A stretch of DNA of 64,000 bases from Nilaparvata lugens (Eukaryota; Arthropoda; Insecta; Hemiptera; Delphacidae). Of this stretch, positions 33,045-45,494 are shown piece after piece. The notes beneath the pieces are model-generated. The model saw only the letters and a list, made by a program, of their open reading frames with translations, did no database searches and had not been told where the DNA came from. Position 1 is the first letter of the stretch; each line of letters starts with the position of its first letter. Made by a program: the position numbers and the translations under genes. Where the stretch lies: contig NC_052518.1 of NCBI RefSeq assembly GCF_014356525.2, positions 31,030,559 to 31,094,558 on the forward strand, written 5' to 3'.

Positions 33045-35450
33045 TTTTCTTTGGGGGGGGGGTTAATACTATTATCTCAAATATTGGTAGGATGTATTCC
33101 CCCTGTTAACGATAGAAACTACGCCTATTGATCATTACTGGGAAATTTTGGGGGTACTCTCAAGAAAAATCTGCTTCAGCAGAAAAAAATTCCCAGTCAA
33201 AGGATATAAACTGCTATTGGAAGTCTCACTTTTCGACCACATGCATGAATCTGAATAAACTATAAACAACTGGAGCATTTCTATTGCACTCCTTCTTAAT
33301 TCATAATAAAATATGGTAAAAAGTAACAAAATTGACTAACTTTGAAGTGATATCTGTAGTTTTCTGCTAGGCCACTCACTGTATAGTCCATAATTATTAT
33401 TGTGCTATACTCTCATCTATATACGTATAAATCTTTCTGTTTCATATTTAGTGTTAGTTTAGAAAAGTTGGTTGATAATATTTTCATTCTGCAGAGAATT
33501 TTCTCATAATAATCTCATTTCCTACCCCTCCTTCCAACGGTCTTTAATTTATATATAATGAATTACATCCTCGTTTCAAAACTCTATATTTTACACCTCA
33601 TCCTCATCCTCCTGCCACGTTTTGTACAACCTCATTGCTCAAAGTTTTCAACTTTTCAAATTTAGCCTAAAAAGGGTGTATTGGAGCTATTTGGGAGCAT
33701 AATGGCTCACCAAAAGTTGAAAAATATTTTTTATTTTATTTTCTGCCTTAAGAGGTACCAGTACTGCGCACCGGCGCATATCGTTAAAAAAACAGCAGTG
33801 TAGAAACCTAGACTATATGAAAAGATAACCAAAGTGAGCCAATCCAGCACAAGTTACCAGTTTTACTGTCTACTCACTTTTATCATTTCCCTAACCCACC
33901 AATCTAAGTTATGTGCGATCGGCATTGCTTAAACAGTTCATTGCCTTATTTGAGAACTATTCCTGTAGCAAAAAAATTTTCAGCTGCTCTAGGACTGTAA
34001 GTTTAAAGTAAGATGTAAGAACAATTCATAGCGACAAGAACCATTTTATAAATACGTATACAAACAAATTGATACCTAGAATTGTTGCTAAGAAAACTTT
34101 ACCTAATGATAGCCATCACACTACCTACATCCTTCTTTCTCCTAGATGAAATAACTTCTATTCCTGTCCAACAAACACTCCACCCTAGGATGACACTCTT
34201 TCCAAGTACTACACCGAACCTCTTAATATTATGTTTTTGTGTCTAAGGACATAACCTGTATGCTGTCCTTGGGTTGTGTACACACCATCTCCCCCTGCGA
34301 TTAAATTTTCAGCGGTATTTCTGAGTGGCGTTTATAAAAATTCCGTTTTCGTTTTCGAGACAACGCCACCTTTCAAGAAGCATGAGATACAGGATACAGC
34401 ATTGTCAGTCAATGTTAATTTTGCACCCGCAGTTCATCTTTCCTGAATATTGATTGTTGCCTTAAACATTTTATCATTTCGGTCTAATCAAGTGAGTCGC
34501 TCCATATCACAAAATCAGGAAGTTTCATTTACTGTAAATTGCTGTAACTTTCTTCGTTAAGTGTGTAGTTATCTGTAGATAAAAATAATTAGTTGCAGTT
34601 TTCCCATGAACTGTAATGTTCAATTGCTTTCTACTATTCATGTCTAAAGCTGTGGTGAGCTGCTCCTGTTAGCCTATCCCCCAAAAAGTAAGTTACAATT
34701 GTGTATGCATCATTTGTAATTTTTTGTTGAGAGAGTAGTTCTTCACAAATAAAACTGAATGGTTGAAGTTAGTGTTATTCTTGAACTGTAGTTTTGAAAT
34801 GTATCCATGATTTCTGTCTGATCGTCTTTCACTTCACTCACCTTTTTCAGAACTCCAGAAGAATAATATAGGCCTATCTGCAGACTAGAGACTACTACAG
34901 TAATTTGTGAGCATCACACACTAAAAACTTTGATTGATGATATGTTCCATTATGACCTCTGTCCAATGTGATGAATTGTTTCAGAAGAAATATAGAAGCA
35001 GGGTACCATAGTATTATAATTATTATAAGTTTGGTAGTTTTCTGTGAATGAAATTGATTTGTTGGAAATTTTTTTCCAGTTTACTGACAGTGATCGCAGT
35101 TTCAATGTGGTTCACAGTTTTACGCAGGCAATATTGTATTTTTTAGGTGACAATGATATGAACTGAGATATGTCACTTTTCACAATCATTGAGTGCTTTG
35201 TTGACAATTTGGTAGTGGTTGGACTTCAGAGCTTTCACTGGACCTACCGCACTAATAATGCAGTGACTGAAGATTTTGGGGAAGAAAACCTAAAAAAAAA
35301 ACTAGCCGGATGAGGACCCTCTTCAATAAAGGGGCTGTTAATCCTTCCATTGTTGTCAGCTTCCCTGTTACAGATCAATAAGAGTTCATATCCTGCACTT
35401 GTACTTCGAACAAAATATATCAAGCCAATGATATTTCTATAATAAAATAA
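33045..35450. other. Non-coding stretch
   Basis: Contains a GTGGCGTT...AACGCCAC hairpin (34325-34369) with TATAAAAA in the loop, but no credible downstream exon. No gene is seen. Confidence 0.35.
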
Positions 35451-35459
35451 TTGGAGAAC

Positions 35460-35768
35460 TCAGTGGATGTTAGATGCCTTTATTGACCGAAGCAAAGCTG
35501 AGGTCTTAGTTTCGACTTAATCCGCTTTTGTCTGACTGTTTGTTTGTTTGTTTGTTTGTACTGCAGTTACAGTCGCAGTTATTGTCCGATTCGGATGAAA
35601 TCTGGTATGCAAGTTCTTTGAAACAAGGCGCAGAGACGTATGTGTAACGATTTTTGGTAAGATCTCCGGTTTTTTTGTAATGTAAAAAAACCGTAGACTA
35701 ACCTTAAAAGTTACTTTTTCGTATCTTTGAAAATACAGCAACTCATGTACATACTTTTTCGCATCCAT
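35460..35768. repeat. TGTTTGTT-bearing dispersed repeat
   Basis: TTTATTGACCGAAGC, CTTAATCCGCTTTTGTCTGA and (TTTG)4, then TCCGATTCGGATGAAATCTG. This organisation is common near the ends of insect non-autonomous elements. The family is not assigned. Confidence 0.4.
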
Positions 35769-35773
35769 TGTTA

Positions 35774-35850
35774 CTGGGCCATGGTGTCCGAGTCGGTTAC
35801 AATGTTGTTTCTCACACTGTGGGACCCAGGTTCAAATCTCGTTGCGACCA
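35774..35850 (+). repeat. tRNA-Leu-like unit
   Basis: GGGCCATGGTGTCCGAGTCGG (A-box region, split here as one head) is followed by GACCCAGGTTCAAATCTCG (B box near 35829-35839). It looks tRNA-derived, probably a SINE head or pseudogene. Confidence 0.5.
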
Positions 35851-36189
35851 GATTTTTTTGCAGCCGATACTAATTGTTTTATCTTCTAATAATATATCAT
35901 TATGAAATTATATGGAATAATTAAATTGAATCATCTTATTATTATTATTAAATTGATTTATCAAATTATTTGGATAAATTATTTAAAAAAATCTTTAATA
36001 TCAATACATAAATAACTATTATTGTCTATGTTACAGATAACTCAACTATTTTAGTTGTGGGCAATTTTTATCATAAAAATTAATCAACTAATAAATCAAC
36101 AACTATTTTAGTTGTAGACAATATTTAACATCATAAGCATTTCTTTAATCTCCCTCTTTTATTCATAACTATCAGTTATTATTTTAGTT

Positions 36190-37304
36190 ATTTATCAACC
36201 CAATTTTCAGTTTATCAGGTACAACTAGTAGTTCTGTGAACAGTAGACCTCGCGCAGTTATAAACCGCAGCCTCCTCTTATACTGTCCATCAGAGTAAAT
36301 CCTGTCTGTATGTCGTATCGGCAAGATATCGGTGTGGAAACAGCTAATGGCTGTTGGGGTTGGTGTATCAAAAATGCTAACATCAGAAGCTAATCTCCTC
36401 CAAGACATACTATGTCTTGACAATACCATGTTATTTTAGTTATTTAAATAACTTAGTTAAATAAATAAATTAGTTATTAGAAAATAGATGCGTTATTGCA
36501 CGCAATCAATAGTTGATTTATTTATTTATTCACAATTCTGACATGGGTTTCCCCAAATATGTCTCCTTAACAATAAAAATTGTACAGATACAAATAAAAA
36601 AAAAATGATACAAATAATACGAACTTATGCAATAATAAATAATACTAACAACAAAAATACCACCTAATTCAAAAATGAAAAATACAAAGATTTCAAATAT
36701 ATATGAGAAAAGTAAAAAAAAAACAAATTGTGGATTAAAAATTCCAGAACTTATAAAAATTAAAGAATATAACAACAAATAATGGACAAAAATTTTATCA
36801 ATAGAATAAATAACTGAACGACCTCCCAAACCATGTGCACATCCATACTGATACACCAACTATTTGATCAGATCATGCTTACACAAGATTTACTTATCAT
36901 ATAACACTTTCCGGAATCTAGTGCAAGAAAACCAGAAGACATCTAGGCGCCCAGACAAGCTGTTATAAGTTTTTTGCATCCTATTTAATAGTGCATAAAA
37001 ATTGCATTCAATGAGGCATGCAATTTATAGTCTACACAGCTGCTGATTTTCTACCAACTTACATTGAGATATTGAATTGCATGCGTCATGACATTCAATT
37101 TATAATCCACTTGACATCTGATTCATGATGAATAATTCTATAGTCTGATTTTTATCCTGATATTGGCATATGAAGAAGGCTTCTTTTTCCTTTTATATTA
37201 TCCTTGAAATGCAAAATTTCCAAAAACCTTGTATATACGTCTACGCTCAATTTGAAAAGGAAAATACCTGTCAAATTTCATGAAAATCTAACTAAATCTG
37301 ATTC
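36190..37304 (+). repeat. Dispersed repeat family, copy A, with a LINE tail inserted
   Basis: The outer parts (36190-36435 and 36960-37304) match 53160-52960 and 52910-52540 in inverted orientation, with words ACTAGTAGTTCTGTGAACAG, CTCCTCTTATACTGTCCATC and TCCTGTCTGTATGTCGT. The middle (about 36515-36900) is extra. On the minus strand it ends in GTGAATAAATAAATAAATC (36515-36533), a LINE-type 3' tail, so it is an insertion. Confidence 0.7.
36515..36900 (-). mobile_element. LINE 3' UTR fragment
   Basis: Minus-strand fragment with a (TAAA)n tail. The 109-codon F/I/Y-rich frame is an AT-rich by-product, not a membrane protein I would defend. Confidence 0.45.
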
Positions 37305-37746
37305 AAACATTTAAACATTTAAACATTTAAACATTTAAACATTTAAACATTTAAACATTTAAACATTTAAACATTTAAACATTTAAACATTTAAACATTT
37401 AAACATTTAAACATTTAAACATTTAAACATTTAAACATTTAAACATTTAAACATTTAAACATTTAAACATTTAAACATTTAAACATTAAACATTTAAACA
37501 TTTAAACATTTAAACATTTAACATTTAAACATTTAAACATTTAAACATTTAAACATTTAAACATTTAAACATTTAAACATTTAAACATTTAAACATTTAA
37601 ACATTTAAACTTAAACATTTAAACATTTAAACATTTAAACATTTAAACATTTAAACATTTAAACATTTAAACATTTAAACATTTAAACATTTAAACATTT
37701 AAACATTAAACATTTAAACATTTAAACATTTAAACATTTAAACATT
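37305..37746 (+). repeat. (AAACATTT)n octamer satellite
   Basis: About 55 near-identical 8-bp units with a few units shortened by one or two bases (near 37485, 37518, 37610, 37705). It begins at the end of repeat copy A, whose last bases already read TTCAAACATTTAAACATTT, so it is an expansion of an element-internal octamer. Confidence 0.95.
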
Positions 37747-37749
37747 CTG

Positions 37750-39215
37750 CATAGGCATAACAAGCCATAATATTGAATTCACTTTCCATGAAAAACATCA
37801 TTAGCAACCTCTTGTTATTGTCACCATCACCAACAAACCCATCTTATTTAGAATCATTTTCCGTCTCACCATCGTCTAAATTGCCTACTGCATATTCCAT
37901 TTTTCCGTCAGTTGAACGATTTCTTATAATCAATTATTGGAAAAGTTGTTCTATATATTTATATTGTAAATATGGAGCCAATATAAAGGTACCTCCTTGA
38001 TAAGTCCGGTGTTCCTGGAAACAGTGGCTCTAGCACTTTCAATGGAGAAAATAATAGATGACATGGCTAAATTTTCACAATATACTGTACTTACTGTACT
38101 GGCCCTTCTGATTAGATTGAAAGTTGTATTCATGAGCTAGGTCTACTGTTCGTAGAACTACTGGTTATACTAGTAATATTATACTCTTGTTTACACGTTA
38201 CCCATTACTGGATGTGAATTGATAATGTCAATACAAGTAAGACACATTTTATGTATCCTGTATACTAGCCGGCAGCCTCGCTTTGCTTACCTTATCCATG
38301 TAGCCAAAAATTAGACAGACAAATCCTCTCATTTGAACGAGCTTCATTCTTACTAGTGAGTATAGAATGTATTACATTCCATTACTCAAGTATAGAATGT
38401 ATTACATTCTATTAGTCACTGCTTCTGGCAAATAAGTCAATAAGAAGAATCTTTCAGGCTCGATTCAATCATCGGCTGATTTGAACAATGAAGCTTAAAA
38501 ATTGATTTTTAGATCAGAATGGATACAAATATAAATTCCCAAGTTACAAACTCGGTTAAAATATTATGAGAATTACTGTATTTCAGTCTGGCTCTTTGAA
38601 ATTGTAAGCTTTCATGCTTGAACGCATACCATCGACCGGGATGACTTTGTCTACCCCGGGGTGACTGTCCAACCTCGCGGAAAAATTTTCAAATCAGTTC
38701 ACATTTATCAATCAGTACATTTTATGTTTGCCCTTCTATTATATTTCAATTCGTATATCCATAATATCCATTGTTGAACTGGTTAGGGTTCTGTTACTAG
38801 TTAAATAGAACAAGGTCATTTTTAGGTTGAAAATGAGTTTGTCCCAGTATAAAAATTGTGATATTATGCAGGATATGATGCAAATACAAATCAAAATATG
38901 ATAGATATAATGTATTCTACCTAATAAAACGAAATATTTACCCTGCTTAAAACCAATACGTTCTCAATTCTCATTTTTTGCTGATTCTGCAGCTGGAGTC
39001 AACAGGCCTCGACACTACAAACTATATTTTTAGGCAGCGGAAACTTGAATATTTTTCAAGAAATAATTTGTGATTTTTTGAAGTGGATTTCATTCGTTTT
39101 TGAAGTCATTATTCATTTTAAAGGTTAACAGTTGGTTTCACTTTGTCTAACTCTTGAAAATTGACTTCTTTACATTCATTTTTCAAAGTGAGACAAAGTC
39201 ACCCCAACCCCTGAC
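37750..39215. other. Non-coding stretch
   Basis: Includes ATACTAGCCGGCAGCCTCGC at 38262, an ACTAG-type end like those of Helitron-like repeats but with no clear hairpin. TATAGAATGTATTACATTC is directly repeated (about 38362 and 38391). Confidence 0.4.
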
Positions 39216-39597
39216 ATTGACCCATATGAATAAACCAGAGCAAATGCTCATGAGCAAGAGCATGGAGTATAAGGTTTTGCCCATGAGCAAAAGGTAGAAG
39301 CAAAAGCCTTTGCTCATCTTCATATGAATAAGCTTTACCTTATACTCTTACCTTATGCTCCTGAACTCTGTAGCAAATGCTCACGTATTTTAAAGATTTT
39401 TCATCAGCTGATTCGCTTTTGTAGCCTTACCTTGTTTTTATAGCTCATGGAAGCGCTTAATAATATGCAAGTAGGGAGCACCGCTTGTGTTTGCGTCGTC
39501 TGCTCTGTTTTATATTTATGAATAGAGTTTTAGGTTAGTTGAGTTTAGAATTTTGAAATAATAACGTGAAAAAATGTCATCTCTATAGTAATCTTCA

Positions 39598-39890
39598 GCA
39601 TATTCTTATAATATCAATAGCCTTCTTATAGCCCAGTCAATGAAGGTCCAAAAAAGCAGTTTCGATCCGAAAATTAAATAAAAGCTGAATTTCCCACCAT
39701 CGATAGAACCCTCCCAGAGGGTCATTCTCCCAAAAGTCCCAAGAAATCCCCTGGGAGCTTTCCGCCCCTGCCCCCTAAAACATGAAAAATGCAGGTAAAC
39801 ACGTGAAATCAATTATCTCTGTAACCATTGATCGGAAACAGTTCTATTATATGCCATTCGATTTGTTACATTATGGACCAAAATATTAGG
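39598..39890 (+). repeat. Inner inverted arm, left
   Basis: Pairs with 42656-42925. Shares AGCCCAGTCAAT, AAAGCTGAAT, AGAGGGTCATTCTC and AATCAATTATCTCTGTA. Confidence 0.8.
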
Positions 39891-40536
39891 TCCATTCATT
39901 TTTCTGATAAAATTAACAGTTTTCTCGATAAAATAATATATATGTAAAAATTTAGGGGGTTTGTGATTTGATTTTTTTGTTTTCTTCGATTAACTTCGAA
40001 ACAAGTAGTTTTAAAGGGAAATGAGCCGATTAATTAATGTAGCCACTGTCATTGCAAATCCATTGATGTATATTGTTCTGTATTTGCAATTCGATTTGAC
40101 GCTGTGGAAGGGGAAACAGTCGACGCGGAATGGCGCGGCTGACTCTTAGCCATAGTAAACAGCAAACTGGAAATCAATTATCTCTGTAACCATTAATCGA
40201 AAAAAAATCTATCATATGTCATTCGATTCGTTACATTATGGACTGAAATATTAGTCGTATTCATTTCCTCAATAAATCAAACAGTTTCCTTGATAAAATA
40301 ATATATATGTAAAAATTTAGGGGTTTTTCGATTTGATTTTTGTTTTCTACGATTAACTTCCAAGCATATAATGTAAAGAAAATTAGACTAATAATTAATG
40401 TAGCCACATCCATTGCGAATCCATTGATGTATATTGTTATTTATTTGCGATTCGATTTGACGCTGTGGAAGGGGAAACAGTTGACGCGGTATGGCGTGGC
40501 TGACTCTCTTCACCATAGTAAACAGTAAAATACAGT
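39807..40536 (+). repeat. Tandem duplication of a 365-bp unit
   Basis: Units 39807-40171 and 40172-40536 share AATCAATTATCTCTGTAACC, AAAATAATATATATGTAAAA and GACGCTGTGGAAGGGGAAAC. They differ at many single sites, so the duplication is not recent. Confidence 0.85.
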
Positions 40537-40539
40537 AGT

Positions 40540-42650
40540 AGGCCTACTGCTTTCTAAGTTGCATCTTATTCACACTATGGCGCTCGAAACAATCATTTTT
40601 TTCTATTGTTTTGACATGCTATGAGACTAATTTTTCACATTTTAATTCTCTAAATTCTCTAAAATCATTTTTTTGTTATATATGTGCTAAATCATGCATT
40701 CTATGACAGACAAAGGTATTGTTTGCAACCGATAAAATATTAATACTATTACATAATATAATACATATTTTAAATAATAATAATAATTCTATGCTAAAAT
40801 TTATCATAAGTTATGAATGTCAAAAACTGAGATAAATTATAGATTACAATAATGTTAACAGTGGCAATTTCCAGAAAAATCATAGCGTGCAGTGTTTGCT
40901 GTTTTCTACAATTAATATTACTGTTAATATTCTCCAGGATGACAATATACCTTCAGTTGAGCCAAATATATATGACGGCTGCGGCATAAAAAAATTTATA
41001 CATTGGGCTTGTTGAGTTGAAACTTTCTATGATTCTCTCTGTAAAGTAGCTTATCTTCCGTTCTTACTAGTTGAATCTACATTATTTAGACAGTTCAATA
41101 TGAAAATTCAGTAGATTCTAAAGATGAAAGCCATGCAAACATACAAATTAAGGAAGAGTAAGCATGCATAAAAGGTAGGAAAATCATGAAAGTGTTTCAT
41201 ATTTAACCACAAAGTACCCTACCGTAAAAGATTAATTGAAAGATGATTCATCATCTTCTATTATTTTTGTTAACATATCGATTTTTCACCTCCACTCGCA
41301 TCTTGTCATTCATTACACAAGGTTGGCGAAGCTTTTCTTTATGTCGATTAATGTTGATTGAAATTTATTTTGATTAGGGCACCAAAACAATAGATCATTT
41401 TCTATTTGAAGCATTCAAATTAAATCTATTGAACATGCTTTCTTATGACTTAGCATTCACAGATTTAGTTGGGTGAAGCTATTTGGAAAATGTACCTGAT
41501 TATCAATTTCATGGCAATTCAATCCATTTGGAAGTAAAAGGAAATCACAGTGCGATTTGAACAGTGGATAGTAACTTTGAAATTCAGTTGCTCAATTCAT
41601 TTCGGCTTGATACTATCATTTGTAATTATAGTTGATCAGAAATATGCATTGTATATAATGTTTATATTTCAGTTTGACTAATCTTCTATCACAGTCTCGC
41701 TTTCATTCATAAACATGATAATCCTAAATACATTGATTACCTTAAAGATGTAGCTTATATTACGTCGAACAATGTACAATACAAACAATTTTCATTAAAT
41801 TTCCATTATGATGATCATTGGAATTTCTGCCTGTGATTGAGAAAAAATCATTCTATGAGCCTTGAAATTCGTACCTAGAAAAATTATTATTACTACAAAT
41901 TTTGTTATTTTTACTATTTAGCCTATTATAGGTACTGTACATTGATTTTTGTGATTATAGAGATCAACTACTTTATTCTGAATCAGGATAAGGATAAATA
42001 GGGAAATTGTGAGATGGGGATAACATCCATAGTTATATAGCATCAATTTGAAAGCTCTGATAATAATGATTTGAACGGAACTGCGATTCTGGCTTGGTAT
42101 TGCCTGTTCATGTTCAGTGGGAATAGAAAGCTTCAGAGTAATTCGTTCTCACTATATGTGATAATATTGGTAATATTTGGTAATATTTGGTAACATTTGT
42201 TAATATTTGAACCGAATGTGCAACAAATTAATCTACTTTCAGCTTGAAAATTTTCAACTTATCAGGAGTACAGTGTTATCATATAGTATCTCAGGTAGGC
42301 CCACCCTTTTATTTTTTTTGTTCACGTGATCTGATGATATTCATTCCATTATCAAGTGTTTGAATTATAAAGAGTGATGAAACAAGATAAAACACAAGAA
42401 AAGTTATGAAAAGAAATTTTGAATCTTCATTTTTAACAAAATAGGGTTAAGATGAAGAAGTCGGACACATAATATATCATGAAACTTCGTTGAAAAACAT
42501 CAATATCTGGAACTGGAGTTATCAAATTGTGTTACCTCTGACTCGTATGGAGAAGGCACACTTCAAATTAATATAATAAATTCGGTGAGCAAACAACGAA
42601 ATCCTGATTTTTATCATGAGCATGGTTAAATCAAGAAAATTGTTATATTT
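40540..42650. other. Non-coding interior
   Basis: AT-rich, with a tandem TAATATTTGG patch (42170-42200). No ORF or RNA is seen. Confidence 0.4.
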
Positions 42651-42655
42651 TTTAA

Positions 42656-42925
42656 CTAATATTGTAGTCCATAATGTAACAAATCGAATGGCATATAATA
42701 GAACTTTTTCCAATCAATGTGTACAGAGATAATTGATTTTCCGTGATTACCTGCATTTTTCAACTTTGAGTGGTGCTAGGGGGGCGTAAGCTTCAAGGCG
42801 ATTTCTTGGGACTTTTGAGAGAATGACCCTCTGGGAGAGTTCTATCGATGGTAAAAGATTCAGCTTTTATTCAATTTTCGGATCGAAAAAACCTTTATTG
42901 ACTGGGCTATTATAATCGTCTACAC
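42656..42925 (-). repeat. Inner inverted arm, right
   Basis: Inverted counterpart of 39598-39890. Confidence 0.8.
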
Positions 42926-43837
42926 GCTCATCTTCTTAAATGCCTACTTCCTATTTTGTGATGGCTATCTTTATATCAGGTAGCTATCTTTTGTATTTAT
43001 TCTTTTGTAGGGATAATGGTGATATATATCATGGTTGAATCTAAAAAAAAATTTATAGTTCTCAACTATTGGTTGTGATTGTAACTGGTATAGTTTCCTC
43101 TTCCTCATACAAATTAGTTGAGCTATTTTACTATGAGCAAAAGGTGATAAATTCTTCTAAATTTAAAATTTGCATCTTATATTTATTTTTGGATCAAAAT
43201 TGAGCTTGAACTATTTACAGTAGAAACATAACCTATTTTTATGAACATGTAACATTATCAAAATTTTGGAATGGAATAGTTTTGGGCCAAGCCTGTTGTT
43301 CCTACCCAATCATATTATTTTATATGATTTGTAATATTTGTATCCACGAATAAATAAATAAATAATCTGCTCTTGACTAGACTCACCTTTTTTGAAGCAT
43401 GTGCTTCAAAAGTTGAGCAAATACTCTAGTTCATTTATACAATTTTGAGCAAATGCTTAAACTATTTTTTTGATGAGCATGAGCAAAAGGTTTTGCTCAC
43501 GTTTATTCATAGAAAATGAAAAAAATGCTCCATATTTTAGAAGTATAAGCAAATGCTCAACTTTATTCATATGGCTCATTGTCTCTTATTTTCAAAAAAT
43601 ATATCTTTGTTAAAGTTGAGAAAAATATTATTTCTTCATAATGAAAAATACTCTTCAAACATTGCAGACTACAATAAAAAATATTGCAAAAGATTTGTTT
43701 CAACTTAAGTATTGATTGAAAGCTATTTAAAATCAGAACTCTCCAGAATTGGGACAAAGTCTTCCCGGTTTACCGGTATAAAGTTTGTAAATCAATTTTA
43801 TCGGCATGATATTTGAACTGAAGTATCCACCGTAAGG

Positions 43838-44160
43838 GGTACGCGACTAGGTGCCACCCCAACTACTTGACACCACGACTACTTGTCCCCTTTTAAAACC
43901 GGTTTTTAGGGGACAAGTAGACGTGAGCCATACCCGTCTACTTGTCTCCTTTCTGAGGAGGTGACAACCAGTCGGGGGGACACCCTGTCGCGTGGGTGCG
44001 AGGTGTCAAGTTGTCGTTTACGGTCAGGACTAGTTGGCACCTCCGGTCCAGTAGGTGTCAAGTAGTCGGGGGGACAACTTTACGGCAATGGTATATTTTT
44101 ACGAGGGTACAAGTAGTCGTCTACGGTCACGACAACCTATCCCCTCGACTCCACTCCACA
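43838..44160. repeat. CTACTTGTC motif cluster, block 1
   Basis: GC-rich block with about nine copies of GGTGTCAAGTAGTCG or its complement. It includes a hairpin: CTACTTGTCCCCT (43879-43891) and AGGGGACAAGTAG (43908-43920) around the palindrome AAAACCGGTTTT. The part 43913-44118 is a direct repeat of 44833-45036. Confidence 0.75.
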
Positions 44161-44164
44161 AGAA

Positions 44165-44750
44165 ATCAGCATTCCAGCTGGCTCTTCATTTTAAAGTTGG
44201 AAAATGAAGCCTAACTATCAAGTAATATATGAAAAGGCATTACTATTCCTAATTATGATATAATAAGATATTTTCAACATCATGTCTTTGTGAGTGAGAC
44301 TTTTCAACCATGGTGCAAGCAAGAATAACTAAAGAAACAGACTGTATAGAAACAAGTGTATACATGGTTATTTATCCTCACATTAATTATCAGACTTCAT
44401 GCAATACCTCAGTTGATAACCAGACTGATAGCTTAATCTGCCATATCATTGATGGATGAAAATTTGACTGTCCTAGCATTAGGCTCAATTTCCTCTTAAA
44501 CGATGCGTCTGACGGAAAAATATAACTGAACAAAATGTGTTTAGAATTGTGTTCTACATCTGGTTCATTCATCAAAAGGGCTTATTATTCATTTTTTTCT
44601 GTTTCCATCCAATTTGAAGAAAATTTGTCCTAAAAAAGCAAAGACGGCGAATATCTCCCGAACCGTGCGTTTGACGGGAAAATGTTACTGAACCAAAAGC
44701 TTAGAATTCAATTCTACATTATAACCAGCGATAAAAATTGTTTTATCCCT
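44165..44750. other. Spacer between motif clusters
   Basis: Two related segments, about 44455-44560 and 44600-44720 (GATGCGTCTGACGG versus CCGTGCGTTTGACGGG, then AACTGAAC and TAGAATT), form a diverged duplication. Confidence 0.4.
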
Positions 44751-44754
44751 ACGC

Positions 44755-45180
44755 CGCAGGGGTGTAAGTTGTGCCAACTCTGTAGGTGACAAGTAGTCAG
44801 GGCGACACCTTGACGCCAGCGTGCAAGGTGTCATGTAGACGTGAGCCATCCCCGTCTACTTGTCTCCTTTCTAAGGAGGTGACAACTAGTCGAGGGGACA
44901 CCCTGACGCGAGGGTGTGAGGTGTCAAGTAGTCGGTCACGGTCATGACTAGTTGGCACCTTTGGTCCAGTAGGTGTCAAGTATCCGGGGGTACAACTTGA
45001 CGGCAATGGTATATTTTTACGAGGGTAAAAGTAGTCGCCTATGGCCAAAATGACCAGGTGTCAAGTAGTCTGGGGTACAACTTGACGGCAATGGTATATT
45101 TTTACGAGGGTAAAAGTAGTCGCCTATGGCCAAAATGACCAGGTGTCAAGTAGTCGGGGTGACAACTAGACGGCTACCCA
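44755..45180. repeat. CTACTTGTC motif cluster, block 2, with 85-bp tandem units
   Basis: Repeats block 1 and then carries two tandem 85-bp units (about 44970-45054 and 45055-45139) with CAACTTGACGGCAATGGTAT, TTTTTACGAGGGTAAAAG and CGCCTATGGCCAAAATGACC, and the start of a third. Confidence 0.8.
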
Positions 45181-45185
45181 TTGGC

Positions 45186-45489
45186 GTTTGTCTAAGCTAG
45201 GATCGCCTGTTTGGGTTCAATCCATATAACAGACAAGAATGAATAGGTATCATCTAGTTTGCTTGGGTACGGAATAAATAATGTTCAATGCCACTGGTGA
45301 AGGAATGAGAAAGTGTCTTCAATTTGGCATGAATTGATGCCTATTAATTCATGAAATTCTATTCTTACGGTGGGTAACCGTCTAGTTGTCACCCCGACTA
45401 GTTGTCACCCAAGCAAACTAGATGATACCTATTCATTCTTGTCTGTTATATGGATTGAACCCAAACAGGCGATCCTAGCTTAGACAAAC
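45186..45489. repeat. Perfect 83-bp inverted repeat with 138-bp loop
   Basis: Arms 45186-45268 and 45407-45489 are exact reverse complements by eye. Just inside the right arm lie CCGTCTAGTTGTCACC and CCGACTAGTTGTCACC, the inverse of the motif outside the left arm. Perfect identity suggests a recent event or a template-switch artefact. Confidence 0.85.
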
Positions 45490-45494
45490 TCCAA

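Larger units (their letters stand above)
39222..43573. mobile_element. Inverted-repeat-bounded block, 4.35 kb
   Basis: The left end CCATATGAATAAACCAGAGC and the inverted right end (CCATATGAATAAAGTTGAGC on the minus strand) match. Both ends then carry clusters of GAGCAAATGCTC/TTTTGCTCAT words (39236-39390 and 43400-43560). Further in, 39598-39890 and 42656-42925 form longer inverted arms. No transposase ORF is visible, so it is a non-autonomous element or a nested pair. Confidence 0.6.

Noticed and set aside
34325..34410. Core promoter (TATAAAAA plus TCAGTC)
   Set aside because: The spacing between the two, about 70 bp, is too long and no exon follows.
36530..36859. Multi-span membrane protein
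   Set aside because: The hydrophobic F/I/Y-rich frame arises from AT-rich LINE 3' UTR sequence ending in a TAAA tail.
37305..37746. CRISPR-like array
   Set aside because: The units are 8-bp tandem repeats with no spacers. The host is eukaryotic.
44797..45048. 83-codon minus-strand gene
   Set aside because: The frame lies in the motif-repeat block. The same peptide would repeat with the 85-bp units.
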